A stretch of 64,000 nt of DNA from Athripsodes cinereus (taxonomy: Eukaryota; Arthropoda; Insecta; Trichoptera; Leptoceridae). A program made the translations under genes and the position numbers. Location: NCBI GenBank assembly GCA_947579605.1, contig OX388314.1:18349982-18413981 (forward strand), in the 5' to 3' direction. Shown here piece by piece: positions 10,886 through 23,143 of the stretch (position 1 is its first letter; each line of letters opens with the position of its first letter). A model generated the notes under the pieces. That model had not been told where the DNA came from. It did no database searches and saw only the letters and a program-made list of their open reading frames with translations.

Positions 10886-12871
10886 TTTTTCTCTTACACG
10901 TTTATGAACTTTGTAAGTAACTCACGGTAAATAATACGACAAACTATTGATTATCATTTGTATGAATGAATAAGACACACTTAGTAAATACAAGATAGAA
11001 CCTTCTATAAGCTGTTGCTTCGTCGAAGTAGTATCATTATACGTAGTAGATATTATATGAAGTAAGTTATCCACGATCATTTCCATAGCTTGTTGTACAA
11101 TACAATAGGAACATAATGATAATTATAAAAACCAGTTAACTACAATACATACATCAGCCATCTATCTGGCTATTATCATGGATATGGTGTTATTCATGAG
11201 TGTTACTTGTATATAATATCTACATTCTACATGCAGTAACTTCACAACATTGACGAAGGTATGCAAAACGCTATCAGTGAAACAGGTACACAACAACAAC
11301 AACTACATAACCGTGGAATGAAATAGTACAGTTAGGAATTCATATTATCATTAGTATATTGATACATCGGGTACCTACGATACAATATTGAAGAGTTCAA
11401 AAACAAAGGGGATACTGAATACAACATAATAAGTATTATAATATTCCATGCGTGCATCAGATGAAAGACAAAGTGGTATGTATATTTATGATGTATTTAA
11501 AGCTGAAATAATGTCAAGAATAATAATTACTATAATAATGTTTAAACACATAGTTCATAATGATAATATAAAAAGTAGAGAATGAGCACATTCCATTCAA
11601 AACGTTAGACTTTCACAGCACTTCTCAGAAATGAGAATAATCGATTTGTTTATTCTTAGTTAATAAAAGATGACCTAATAAAATATATCATCTTACTCAC
11701 ATATTGTGTCACGTCACTACAAATGATAATAAACGTAATGTATTTTAACGAGGATGATTCAGATACAGCGTTCAATGCCTGAATATAAATAATTGAGTTT
11801 AATTTAGTGGCACGATATAAAAACGATCGATCTTTTGTATAGTACCTATGTTTCTTGCATCATTTGATGATAAAATCATTTATAGCAATCTGCAAACTCA
11901 ATAATGATTAGTAACATGATACATGGTGAATATAAAAGATATAGTGACAAAAGATACTGATGCACTCTGGAAGAATATCCATTTTTCGCATGTTGAATAT
12001 AATAAAGCAACAAAAGTCCAAAATCCGTCGAAACAGTTAAAATTTAAATTAAAACCAGATAGGTATCGATACCTGCATTTATCTCAGTACATAGTACAAA
12101 CATTCTAATAGAAGCGACAACATAAGTAATGTATCATTGGAATAGTCTTGAGATTAAACAGTCGTAAAGACGAGGATTTAAAGTCTAACATACTGAATGC
12201 GATATTGTCACAACAACTACCTATAAAAGGTATTCTGTCGGGTACATATTATTGAAACTATCATAGGTATATAAAGGCAACTGAAATATTGTACAACAAA
12301 GTGGAAACACTGGTACCTCACTTAATACCAACATTAAACAAGAAATGTGTGAGAAGTTTAAATGGAGGGTAACGGAAAGGTTCACTGCCGATATTGTTTT
12401 TACTCTGAACATATTGGCAAATGTGTGGAGATTTTATTCAAAACACGTTTGAAGAAGTTTTATAAAATTTATATTGTGTTGAAATATGACATAAGAAAAT
12501 ATTTCGGAAACGCGTTTAACACATCATCCATGTGGAGGATCGAAATATATTAAAGTTTAGGGAGTTTTTGAACTTTCGGATTAATATTGAATTCATCAGC
12601 ATAACGCCTACACACAAATTAAACCGATTTTTTAAATTTAAAATGTAAAGCATACTTACAACCATAGATATTAAGAAACTATGTTCACGATTCTCACATC
12701 AATCTGGATTTGGATAAAATCATCATACCTGAAACAAGCAAACATACATATTAATATTTCAAACATTTATATTTTCATATAAAGATCAACTTCTTAAATT
12801 TATTCATGCATACAATAGTAAAGTTCGATAATAAAATTCGACACTTGTATAAAAGGATTTTTCTGTTAGAC
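10886..12871. other. AT-rich DNA, nothing recognised
   Basis: Three open frames of about 60 codons, without domain character. No repeat family member noticed. Confidence 0.5.
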
Positions 12872-13075
12872 AATTCGCAATGTAAAAGGCAGGTGTTCGA
12901 AAAAATAAAGACATTTTACATCTTAAATTCGGCGATGAGGTTTGCCACCCATCCTGAATGTCTTGATTTTATATTGGCACGGAGAAGACAGCTTGCATGT
13001 TTTATACGCAGCTGGTCTGCTGGCTACCCCACTTATGGGATATGCCGTGATGGTATAATAATAATAATAATAACA
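12872..13075 (+). mobile_element. SINE-S reference copy
   Basis: One of the two best-preserved copies; the other is at 59067-59263. The order is GTAAAAGGCAGGTGTTCGAA, ACATTTTACATCTTAAATTC, GGCGATGAGGTTTGCCACCC, TCCTGAATGTCTTG, GGCACGGAGAAGACAGCTTG, GCTGGTCTGCTGGCTACCCC, ACTTATGGGATATGCCGTGA, then (ATA)n. GTTCGAA near the head resembles part of a pol III B box. I do not see a clear A box, so tRNA ancestry is not established. The plus-strand open frame across it is an accident of the repeat. Confidence 0.75.
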
Positions 13076-13655
13076 ATTCGCAATTTTGGCGTTCAATTTA
13101 CAATAATGTTCGGTGCGAAGATGGGTAGAATGGCCGACGATACAAAGTCTATCTGAATTGCATACAAGTTTGAAATAGCATCGATGAAGACAAAGCCCTT
13201 TCGTTTCGTATATTGGTCGCGTACAAGGATGACTGCTATTATATGCAAACCAGTCTCCTGTATGTCTGTATTGGAAAGCCTACTCTGAAGAGGCAGACTA
13301 CGTGTGGTGTTTATGTGATTCATGATGATATTGCCAAGTCTTTCGTACGACAAAATTATTACTGCAAGCTCACATATAATTATTATTATTTTATTCAATC
13401 TGTGAAACCAGTATTACCCAAAGCTACACCTTACAAAACATACCAACCGCGAAACAAGATTCGTAAAATTTATAACATGTTATGTTAAAATACATAATAC
13501 GTACATCCAAAGTTCTCTCTGTGTCTTTGAAGTTAACAAAAATATTCAGAGATATGAGTCAAGTGAAAGCAATATGAAAATAAAAAAGTGCACAAAAAAT
13601 CATATCAAAATGTATTTGATAAAATGAACGAAAAAATCAATCTGCAGAATCACAT
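13076..13655. other. Non-repeat stretch, slightly GC-richer, with overlapping open frames
   Basis: About 13100-13400 is less AT-rich than its surroundings. It carries open frames of 91 codons on the plus strand (13213-13488) and 101 codons on the minus strand (13093-13398), which overlap, so at most one can be real. Neither shows a motif I know. It may be a relic of a coding sequence or of an element not otherwise present in the window. Confidence 0.35.
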
Positions 13656-13659
13656 TGTA

Positions 13660-14180
13660 GTCAATTTTAAACGATGAATTAATAATATCAAATACAATAT
13701 GTCCGCATGTATGTATAGTAAGGTAATACTATTGATTTCAATTTTAAACGATGAATTAATAATATCAAATACAATATGTCCGCATGTATAGTAAGGTAAT
13801 ACTATTGATTTCAATTTTAAACGATGAATTAATAATATCAAATACAATATGTCCGCATGTATAGTAAGGTAATACTATTGATTTCAATTTTAAACGATGA
13901 ATTAATAATATCAAATACAATATGTCCGCATGTATAGTAAGGTAATACTATTGATTTCAATTTTAAACGATGAATTAATAATATCAAATACAATATGTCC
14001 GCATGTATAGTAAGGTAATACTATTGATTTCAATTTTAAACGATGAATTAATAATATCAAATACAATATGTCCGCATGTATAGTAAGGTAATACTATTGA
14101 TTTCAATTTTAAACGATGAATTAATAATATCAAATACAATATGTCCGCATGTATAGTAAGGTAATACTATTGATTTCAAT
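13660..14180. repeat. 73-bp tandem repeat, about 7 copies
   Basis: The unit contains TTTTAAACGATGAATTAATA, TATGTCCGCATGTA and AGTAAGGTAATACTATTGAT. Units begin near 13664, 13741, 13814, 13887, 13960, 14033 and 14106. The first unit is 77 bp because of an extra GTAT; the others are virtually identical, which points to recent expansion or homogenisation. No coding function is apparent. Confidence 0.95.
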
Positions 14181-14205
14181 TAAATGCGAGGAATTTCGCA
14201 TTTAA
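14180..14205. repeat. Hairpin abutting the tandem array
   Basis: TTAAATGCGA (14180-14189) pairs perfectly with TCGCATTTAA (14196-14205) around a 6-base loop, exactly where the 73-bp repeats stop. Confidence 0.6.
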
Positions 14206-16793
14206 ACATGGTAAATACGTACCTACCTGCATGCAAAACGAATGTAATCAGATTATTCAGTGCGGCGAATACCATTTATTGACAAAACAAAGTGTGTATA
14301 AATCATTTAATGAATACTCAATATTAAAAAGAAATATATTAGCACGTTGTTTTCATACTTGCTGTAATTTTTAAAGATGTAAAAAAGGGTAGGTAGGTAA
14401 GTACCTATCAAGTGATAAACCAGATGCCCTGATTATGTAAGATTAAGAGAGGAATATATTCTTTCCGGTACGGGATAAAGATAAATGACTGAAATGAAAT
14501 CAAATAATGCTAAAAGGAGGGCGAACATAGAAAGGGTCTAATTAAAAAAAAAAGATCTAAAAAATATGACACTTCGAGACAATCATACTAAGAATCATGA
14601 GGAATCAGTATTTTTAATCAAGTATTAATTGGTAAAGCTTTCATAATATTATTAAATGTCGCAATTACCCAAAAGTAACACTTACATACATGATACTCTC
14701 GGAGTAAATGGTGTGTCTTAAAACATATAATATGTTGATATCATCCCGAACATATTTATATCACATTTTCACTTTACATTGTAATATTATTATCATTTTG
14801 TTCAAACACGAGTTGTTCTAATGTAATAAGTTTAAGTTAATCGTGCGGGAGCACATTGCTTAAGGACATATTATATTGAACATATCGATTGATTAATAGT
14901 TATTAAATACTTCTATAATACGCGAAGGCATTATTAAAAACACATAAATTAGTTGCTAAATAAAAAATAATAATACATAATCTGAAATTCAATAAATCCG
15001 ATATAAAAATCGTAGGTTGTTTATCAAAAATAAAAAATATTACAATGAGTCATGATAATGGAAATAATAAAACAAATACAACTACGTACACGATCTCGTG
15101 TTGTATATTATATTTATATGCAAGTAGGTATTGAAAAAAAGTAAGCACAACACAAAGGTCAAACAAATAAAAATTGTAAATAAATAAATCAATAAGAGCG
15201 TTGCACAAATAAAATAACAGACATTGTATTTGTTGCACAATATGAATATATTATTATGTAGCAACTACTTATTTAATATGTTTCGCATTTTACGTTTAAA
15301 CTTTTACATTATTTTATCTATGAAGCCCTGTCAGTGTAGACTGAAACATTATGAAGCGTGATAAAGATAATATGAAGACAAGTAGATGAGCGATTCCATA
15401 AGTGATTTCAACAAGTTTCAGGACGAAACAATTAATTGTTCATAGATATAATATTTTCCAACATACAACGGATGTCTCTCGATGGTGTATAAAGTGTAGA
15501 GACTGGTAAAATTATTAATTGTCCATACATTTGTCATTCATAACAATTTTTGCATTATTTTTGTTACCATCAAGACATAGTAACATGGATGGCTAGTAAT
15601 AATTGAAAATAAAAAAGGGTCCTTTGATGAATACCTCAATAGAGTATAAAGTAACCTGATACTAAAATAGATATGTGTCAGTAGCTTGTCATCCATACAA
15701 GCCGAAAAGCCGGGATTTACCTAAAATTTTCGAGCTTTGAAATGAATAATTAAAAATAGTTATTATTACGTGCAGTTAACAATTCGATAATTTTAAATAT
15801 CGCGATATTATTTTTATTATTCGGTTACATCGTCCGAATCGTCACAAAGCTATATGCAATTGAAATTGAAAAACAATCGTTTTTAATTCAACGTACTTCA
15901 ACTTGTCTCGCTCGTCGTTTTCAACGTACCATATTCGACAGTGCTCTCTCGGATTAAGAATTTGTTACTCAAAGTATATTTGTGCGTAGATTATACATTC
16001 AGCTGCAATTGATTAAGTATTGAGATGAATACCTTGGCAAATACTTATCAACTAGGATTGTGATAACCCAATCAAATCAGGATTAATAAGAAGATATTTC
16101 ATGAATTCTGCATACAATAGATATAGATCTACATACTAGATAATCAAATCAATGAAAGATATTTATTTCTGTTTAATTTAATAGAATATCAATCTCTATC
16201 CAAATCTTAATCGTCAGTAATTGTTCGTCTAGTGACTACTGTATCCAATACTTTCAAGTGAACAAAACACGATACCTTTGTAATAATTGAAAAACTCTTC
16301 TATAAAACATGTTGTTTACTTCAGAATAGAAATGACGTTAGTTGACAGATATATGCATCGTACTATACATATGCTTAACTGTTGTTTAATACAAGACTCT
16401 GATAACATATGAATATACCTAGGTATATTACAATGCAATATCTGTGCTCATTTAATAAAATAATATGAGAAGTGACGCAATCGGTAGCACTTGTAACTAA
16501 GCTGAGACTGCAATCATGTTGGGTTTAGATGATCTAGTAGGTATATGACTTTTATAGAAAAATCAATACCTTTGGTTGGTATCTAATATTTCAATATCAT
16601 CAATAAGTAATTACAATGTATATTAATAGACGCAGGTCGATGACTTGCTTTTATTAGATCATCGAAATATTCTACGCAATGAACCATTTCACCATTTACA
16701 CTGTTGACATTAGCTACCTGTAATAATGATTATATTATCAATGTGATATAATAGCATCGTTTAGAAACACCAGCTATGTAAATAAAAGAAATC
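14206..16793. other. AT-rich DNA, nothing recognised
   Basis: Contains two overlapping hydrophobic 60-62 codon frames near 15050-15264 that are most likely products of base composition. Confidence 0.5.
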
Positions 16794-16803
16794 GTATGTA
16801 CTT

Positions 16804-17476
16804 CTATTCCCTCACGCCGTATCCCATGTGCGGTAGGTAGGCAGAGAGAACGGAACGCCAATTAGATCTGTCCTTGCATGCTTCTTTCGCCTCCTCCACA
16901 GTCATACAATTTCTCATGCACGCACGTCGATTTCTCTTACTCAAAACACGGCCGTCCTTGAGAATTTGATCTACATGTTCAAGCCATGTAGTTCTCGGAC
17001 GCCCGCGCTTTCTCACACCCCTCCTTTCAGCCAAGTATATCCTCTTTGTCATTCTTTCCTCTTCCATTCGTTCCATATGACCAAACCATTTCCATTTATT
17101 TACACGCATTCTATCCACAACACTCCTCTTGCATCCACTCATTCTTCTAATATCCTCATTCCTCACTCTATCACGCAACGTTTTACCAACCATCCTCCTC
17201 AGCGATCTCATCTCCACAGCATTTATTCCACTTTCGTCCTTCTTCAACCATGTCCACGTTTCGCTTGCATACATAAGTGTCGGTACCAGGATGGTATTGT
17301 GCACTAGCAATTTTGCCATTTTCGACACATTGTCATTGCTGACAATGGGTCGAAGTGCATAGTTAATCCTAGCACCGGCCACTTTTCTTCTTTCGGTATC
17401 CTTGTCGCATCTTCCATCCCTCGCAAACAAACTTCCTAAATATACATACTCGTCCACTTGCTCCAAACATGTACTT
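16804..17476 (-). mobile_element. RTE-A LINE, 5'-truncated copy with target duplication
   Basis: A 220-codon frame runs from EQVDEYVYLGSLFARDGRCD through SETWTWLKKDES, the WFGHMERMEE segment and RKRGRPRTTWLEHV, to a C terminus shifted by a small insertion near 16830 (the last residues differ from the 9.7 kb copy). The YADD segment is lost. ATGTACTT occurs just outside the 3' end (16796-16803) and again at the truncation point (17469-17476), with a further GTATGTACTT at 17477. I read this as a target site duplication of 8-10 bp. Confidence 0.85.
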
Positions 17477-17486
17477 GTATGTACTT

Positions 17487-17689
17487 ATCTAACGATATCG
17501 ATAATAGAAAAAGGATATTACTCAGTGAATCAAATGCACGTACCAACTACCAGAGACATTAAGTCGTGAACCGTCTGCATGTGCTCGGTAATAGGTATGC
17601 TGAGACAATAGACTTATTTTTCGACGGAGATGGCTCTGTGAGGAGAAAGATGATAGAATGTTTTAATCAGATTTATTCTGAAAATACAA
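17487..17689. other. Unassigned DNA
   Basis: Separates two LINE insertions. No feature seen. Confidence 0.4.
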
Positions 17690-17853
17690 ATTTAATTTAA
17701 TGTTAATTTTATAATTTAATTTAATTTTTAAACATTGTAGTCAATTTGTAGTCATTAAGTTTTCATTGTTTTGTATCTTGTAAAATTGTCCACTTGTAAT
17801 ATTTTTTTTGTATTCAAAGGCAATAATGCCGTAAATAAATAAAATAAATAAAT
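17690..17853 (+). mobile_element. LINE 3' untranslated tail, (AAATA)n
   Basis: TTCAAAGGCAATAATGCCG followed by TAAATAAATAAAATAAATAA has the look of insect LINE 3' ends, where a short GGCNNTNNTGCC stem precedes a repeated A-rich tail. No coding part remains and the 5' limit is uncertain. The next LINE inserted at its tail. Confidence 0.45.
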
Positions 17854-17866
17854 AGTTATTAAAAGT

Positions 17867-18495
17867 TTGAGGTGAGCAAAGAGTTTACTTACCTGGGCTC
17901 CACAGTAACTAGTAACAACGACATACGGGATGAAATTAGGAGGAGGATAATGGCTGCAAATCGTTGTTACTACGGTCTCCAAAGACAATTAAGGTCAAAA
18001 CTAGTCAAAAGAAATACCAAAATTGAATTGTACAAAACCCTGATAAAGCCAGTCCTGATATATGCTTCTGAAACCTGGGTACTAACAAAAGCTCTAGAGA
18101 GATCCATTGCAGCATTTGAGAGAAGGATCCTCAGAACAATCTACGGTCATGTGAGAGATCATAATGGTTGGCGTCGTCGATACAACAAAGAGCTTTATGA
18201 CATGTATGGAGAGCCCGATGTGATCAACTCCATCAAGGTGGGGCGCTTAAGGTGGGCTGGTCACATAATCAGAATGGACGACGATAGCCCTGTAAAACGC
18301 CTCACACTCCTCACACCACAAGGACGAAGAAGACCAGGAAGACCTAAACTGCGATGGATGGACTCTGTCAGCGCTTGCATCCACACTGCAAATAACTAAC
18401 TGGAAGACAAAAGCAAAGGATAGACGAGAGTGGAAGAGACTACTAGATTCAGCCAAGGCCCACCCAGGGCTGTCGAGCTCATGATGATGATGATG
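17867..18495 (+). mobile_element. RTE-B LINE, 5'-truncated, perfect 13-bp target duplication
   Basis: A different RTE-like family from RTE-A. The frame reads EVSKEFTYLGSTVTSNNDI, IKPVLIYASETWVLTKALE, RLRWAGHIIRMDDDSPVKRL and GRRRPGRPKLRWMDSV, then shifts frame at about 18398. The missing end continues as WKTKAKDRREWKRLLDSAKA. It closes with GCTGTCGAGCTCATGATGAT, a (TGA)n-type tail. AGTTATTAAAAGT flanks it on both sides (17854-17866 and 18496-18508). Polymerase active site and endonuclease are lost. Host relevance: none visible. Confidence 0.88.
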
Positions 18496-18508
18496 AGTTA
18501 TTAAAAGT

Positions 18509-21500
18509 GTTTTAATCTCTTTAGGTACACAATTATTTTTTTCTCAAATGTCGTGGAGGCATTCGAAAGTATATAAAATTAAAAGTACTATCATGAAATC
18601 AATATAAACTGAATAAAAAGCAAGTAGGTCTTACATCACATTGTCATATCAACGTATAAAATTTTATTCTTCTCAAAATAATTACGTGTTTTACCTTAAG
18701 ATCATGCAATTATAAAGCTGTTAAACAGCATGTTTGTATTTTGTGACGCATAGAAGATATTTTGGATATCTGGGTACTAATTTCAAGTTTTGAGTATGTT
18801 ACATACCCTACGTGTGAAATATGCAATTTAGTACAAAATGTTAGCCCATTTTCCTTGTTTAGCTCAATACACAGCGTGAGGTTTTGTTAATACTTAGCAG
18901 TAGGTAGGTATATATGCAAGAGAACCAAAATTAAATTCCTCACGAACATTACATGTTAAAACATTAAAATTACACATGTATAGTTAACACAGAGCGTGTA
19001 GTTTAAAGTTTAAATAGTAAATTATAATAAGAAATATGTGTGACCCATAGACCTTTGGGGTCACAGAAACGAAATAGGTATAGTCGTAATTTAATATTTA
19101 CTATCTACAATGTAGACAACGCCCCAGAAAACGTAATATAAGTATGTCGAAATCTTTATTAATTATACGAGAATTATGTATCTACATAATAGTTTAAATT
19201 GATAATTATAATATTTCTTCAAATTAATCTTACATTTTGACGTATCTTATTATTACTGCATGTAACGTCTAAATTCTCATGTCCAAATGATCTGCTGACT
19301 ATAACTTATTTACCTAATAACTCTGTAGGCGTATTTGACGTTGTAGGTATGAAACATAAAACATATGTATTCAGTCGAGTAGTAGTATATTCTTGTAATG
19401 AACTTGTGTATTTCGAATTATGTGACATGGTACGTCGTTAGTAGCAGAAAGGTTAATTAACTATGAAAAGATCGTCTTTTAAGATATATCACTCAGTAAT
19501 CAACATTATCAAGTTTTGTTGTTAAAAATATAATTATGTTGACAACCTAAACTGTCATCACGGCATTCGTCAGAAATGCTAATAGGCTCAATGAATATTA
19601 TGAATATGGTGTAATGGTCATCTTCACAGTCTCATAAAATGAAACGTTCAGTTCGGATGACACACATTGAAATTGCCAATAACTTTAAGTACAAAGCAAA
19701 ATCCAATACACTGCTAAAGACAAAAGTTCTGACAAAATTTATTTAGATTTTCTTATGAAACTGCTATCTGAAATATAAAAAAAGTTGATATATTAAGTGA
19801 TTATAATAATGAGTGAATGTGTTGTGTTGGTGACATAAGATAATAATTTCTAATTAGAATTACGAAATCACATTGAAATAAATTGTGAGACAACAATAAA
19901 CGAAATGACGATTCTCAGGAATATTATACCAATTAAACAATGCATATATGTACAAATACAAATAGTAATTCAAGTTGAGATAAAATTAATAAAAATGTAT
20001 TAAAGACGTAATACAGAATGTCATAATAATAAAAATCAACACGTCTCGTAATAAATACACGCTAAGAGCATTAATAATAAGAGTACCTACACATTTCACA
20101 ATCATTTAATAATGATAAAACAATAGGAACAAAAGTATGTGAAACAACAATTATAAAACATTTAATACGAAAGTAAAAGTAATTTATTATTATTATCATA
20201 TTATCTCATTATTATGAATATTTTTATACCGCTAATCTTAACTAACACACACATCGCAATACAGCATTCATACGTGTGCGGTAATGATTTTTTATGTGGG
20301 AAGATGCATGAACAATAATGAGTTTAGGTGAAATAAAATACACACAATTTTTGCATCACTCTCGATTGTTTTATATTATATTCGTAATATAAATAATGTT
20401 GGGAAACAAATTTATAAAACACTTTCAGCATAATAGCAACAAAACAATGAAATCTAGTTCAATTCTCCATTATATTTACTCAAATGATTAGTCTTATCAA
20501 AAATGAGACACAATCTTAATTCTCGAATGAAAGAACAATGAATTAAGTATTTCTTGTGACGAAAACTTAGAAACGGCTAGTAGATGATATTATCAAAGAA
20601 TTTAACCACAAAGGAAATAAATATAAAACGTTACGAAATAGTTTGTTGTTAGATATTGCTTTATTCGTCTGTTTCATAGGAATGTTTGGCCTTTTTGGTG
20701 TTGAACAATGTTCGAGTTTGTGGTTGTTGTTGTTTTATAGAAATCATCTTCATAGAATAAATTCACCACAATTCAATTATTTCGGTTCTTCTTAAACATA
20801 GAACAGAAATGTTTTCTACATACCTAAATGATATTATTAATTATACGTAATAGGTACAATATTGTTGAATTCAACAACAATTTACATGTATGTAGAGTTA
20901 AACATTTATAGACTAGATAAGTATGTATTCAATAGGATATATTCGTATTATAATGAGAAACTTTAAGATACAGTGATAACAATAAATTTCACACAAGATA
21001 ATAAATTGAGATACATACACATTAAATACAACCAATAGATACACCGAAGACAAGTTCATCGCAAAAGTTCAATTTCTTTCGAATAACTTAAATCATCTGC
21101 GAGCTCTATAATTATTTTGTTAATGGTATTTCATTTTCTATTCTATTTTATCTCTGCGCTAATATTTTAAGTAAAATAAATAGACAAAACTAAGTTTGTA
21201 GTATGTCACTATATCAAGTTGTAATTTACTTTGAGTTGTAATACTTGTATTATGCTTACGTAGTAATGTTACCTACATGTTATCGCTCTGATTTCCTTAT
21301 ACAATTGAGACAAATGATCCCAACCACATATATTATCTAATATAGTATATTCTTCTATGAGACAATATGATTACGACTTGTTAACAACAGATGGACATAA
21401 AATAATCATATTAATGATACATATTATTATAGTTACATACAAAAGTTAATGTGTGAAGGTGTTCAGTAGGCAGCTGATAATTATTATATATTGTTGAAGT

Positions 21501-22742
21501 GTATTATGTGACGAAATAAATGTATAAATTATTCTATTGTCACACTCTTATTCACAATATCATATTATTATGTCGATATAATAATACTTAATACTCAATA
21601 TGATTATAACGGATAATAGAGGACCTTCAATTATATAAGGCACATAATATCTACTGACAATAATTAGCTCTAAGATTATCGCCTCACTGTGTAATGTCAC
21701 GTAAGATTTACATAATAATGCATCGAAATTGGCATTGAATTAACATTAAAAATTATAGCAATTTTTCTTTAACGCCCTCTTAGATTTTAAAACTCAGGAG
21801 ATCTTGAAGACGACTGAATAACATTGAAGGACTCATGAAGGATAGTGCAGAATTCTAGGGACTTCCATTTATCCGATTCTAATTTTAGACTAGCAAATTT
21901 GATCGTGTTGGGTACAATATATATTACTTCCTGTCAAAAAGTCGCATACAATTAAGATGACAAAAAATACCATGTGGATTTCATTATGCATGGATTTGTG
22001 ACTTTGAAATGACAAAAATCGGTTTATTTTTCCGACTTTGATTTGGATTACTGGATACAAATATACTTGCAAAGAGTAATTCCAACAATCTGCGTCCCCA
22101 CAACATATTGGATATGTGTTCTAGAATGTCAACATAATAACAGATAAATGTACATACCTATGACATGAATGTATAACAACAAATAGGTATGTATGTATAC
22201 TCACATAATAACTTACAGAATACAACTAACTCGTACAAATCTGATTAACTACGAATTCCAGATTAGAATTATTATTAGTCTATAATAGTAATTCGAGCAT
22301 TCATCAAAATAGAAGGATGAAAGCGGCTAAAGTGTGATTGGATATGACATAAGCCGATAATTAATAGGCTTTTGATTTGACTAATCCGAGTAGTACGACA
22401 AATTAATACCTTTTGCAACAGTCTAATATGTATTCTGTACTCGAATGTATTGCTGAAACCATAAAAGTTAATTTGATGCCAATAATCTATTAACTTTTTG
22501 GTAATTTCTGTAAATGGATTACTTAATATGGAGTTTCGCATTGTGACTAAGTAAAAACGTGTCTATTCTAACTGAAAAGTAAACTATTAGATTACATAAT
22601 ATATCACACCTTAAGGACATAATATGTAAAGGACAGTGTAAATGTTCAATATGTAGCATTCAATATTTCGCATCTATTCAGTCAAAGCATGAACGGGTCA
22701 TTTGAAGCATTGCAGAGTTAAACTGATTTTCCATATTTTTAT
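18509..22742. other. Long AT-rich stretch without recognised features
   Basis: 4.2 kb in which I found no element similar to others in the window. A small hairpin, GTGACCC/GGGTCAC, lies at about 19041-19065. Open frames do not exceed 88 codons. Confidence 0.5.
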
Positions 22743-23143
22743 ATGAGAATTCGGTCAATTTCTACTTGAGATTATCCAATATTATCCAGTTAGAAAATAT
22801 ATATTGATGATCATTGTCTGTTGTATTTATTTTTATTATCTTTCACTGTACACTATTTCAAGATATTATGGGGCATCCAGATATGAGCTGAGGAGGGGTA
22901 CAAGTTATATTTATAAAATGATTTATCCATCTACATAGTTGAATTACATGACATAATTATGCATTTAAATAATATTGCAATCACTGGACAAGATACACCC
23001 CCTAGCCCCCATATGGCTTCTGTGATATCTTGTAAGGGGGAAAGATAATAATAATAATTACAACTATGATCATCAATTTATATATTTTCGTAATTGAAAC
23101 TACTGGATAACCTATAGTAGAAATTGACCAAGAATTCATCATA
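22743..23143. mobile_element. Large imperfect inverted repeat (~160-bp arms)
   Basis: The left arm (22743 to about 22905) reads GAATTCGGTCAATTTCTACT, TTATCCAGT, AAATATATATTGATGATCAT, TTATTATCTTTC, CAAGATAT and TATGGGG. The reverse complement of the right arm (about 22990-23143) gives GAATTCTTGGTCAATTTCTA, TTATCCAGT, TATAAATTGATGATCAT, TTATTATCTTTC, CAAGATAT and ATATGGGGG. A unique ~85-bp centre separates them. This looks like an old foldback transposon or an inverted pair of one repeat. No coding capacity. Confidence 0.65.

Noticed and set aside
13650..13847. Open frame with internally repeated peptide in the 73-bp array
   Set aside because: It is only translation of the tandem repeat; 73 is not a multiple of three, so the peptide repeat cannot persist.
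13660..14180. Considered as a CRISPR-like array
   Set aside because: Units are contiguous with no unique spacers, and the DNA is eukaryotic.
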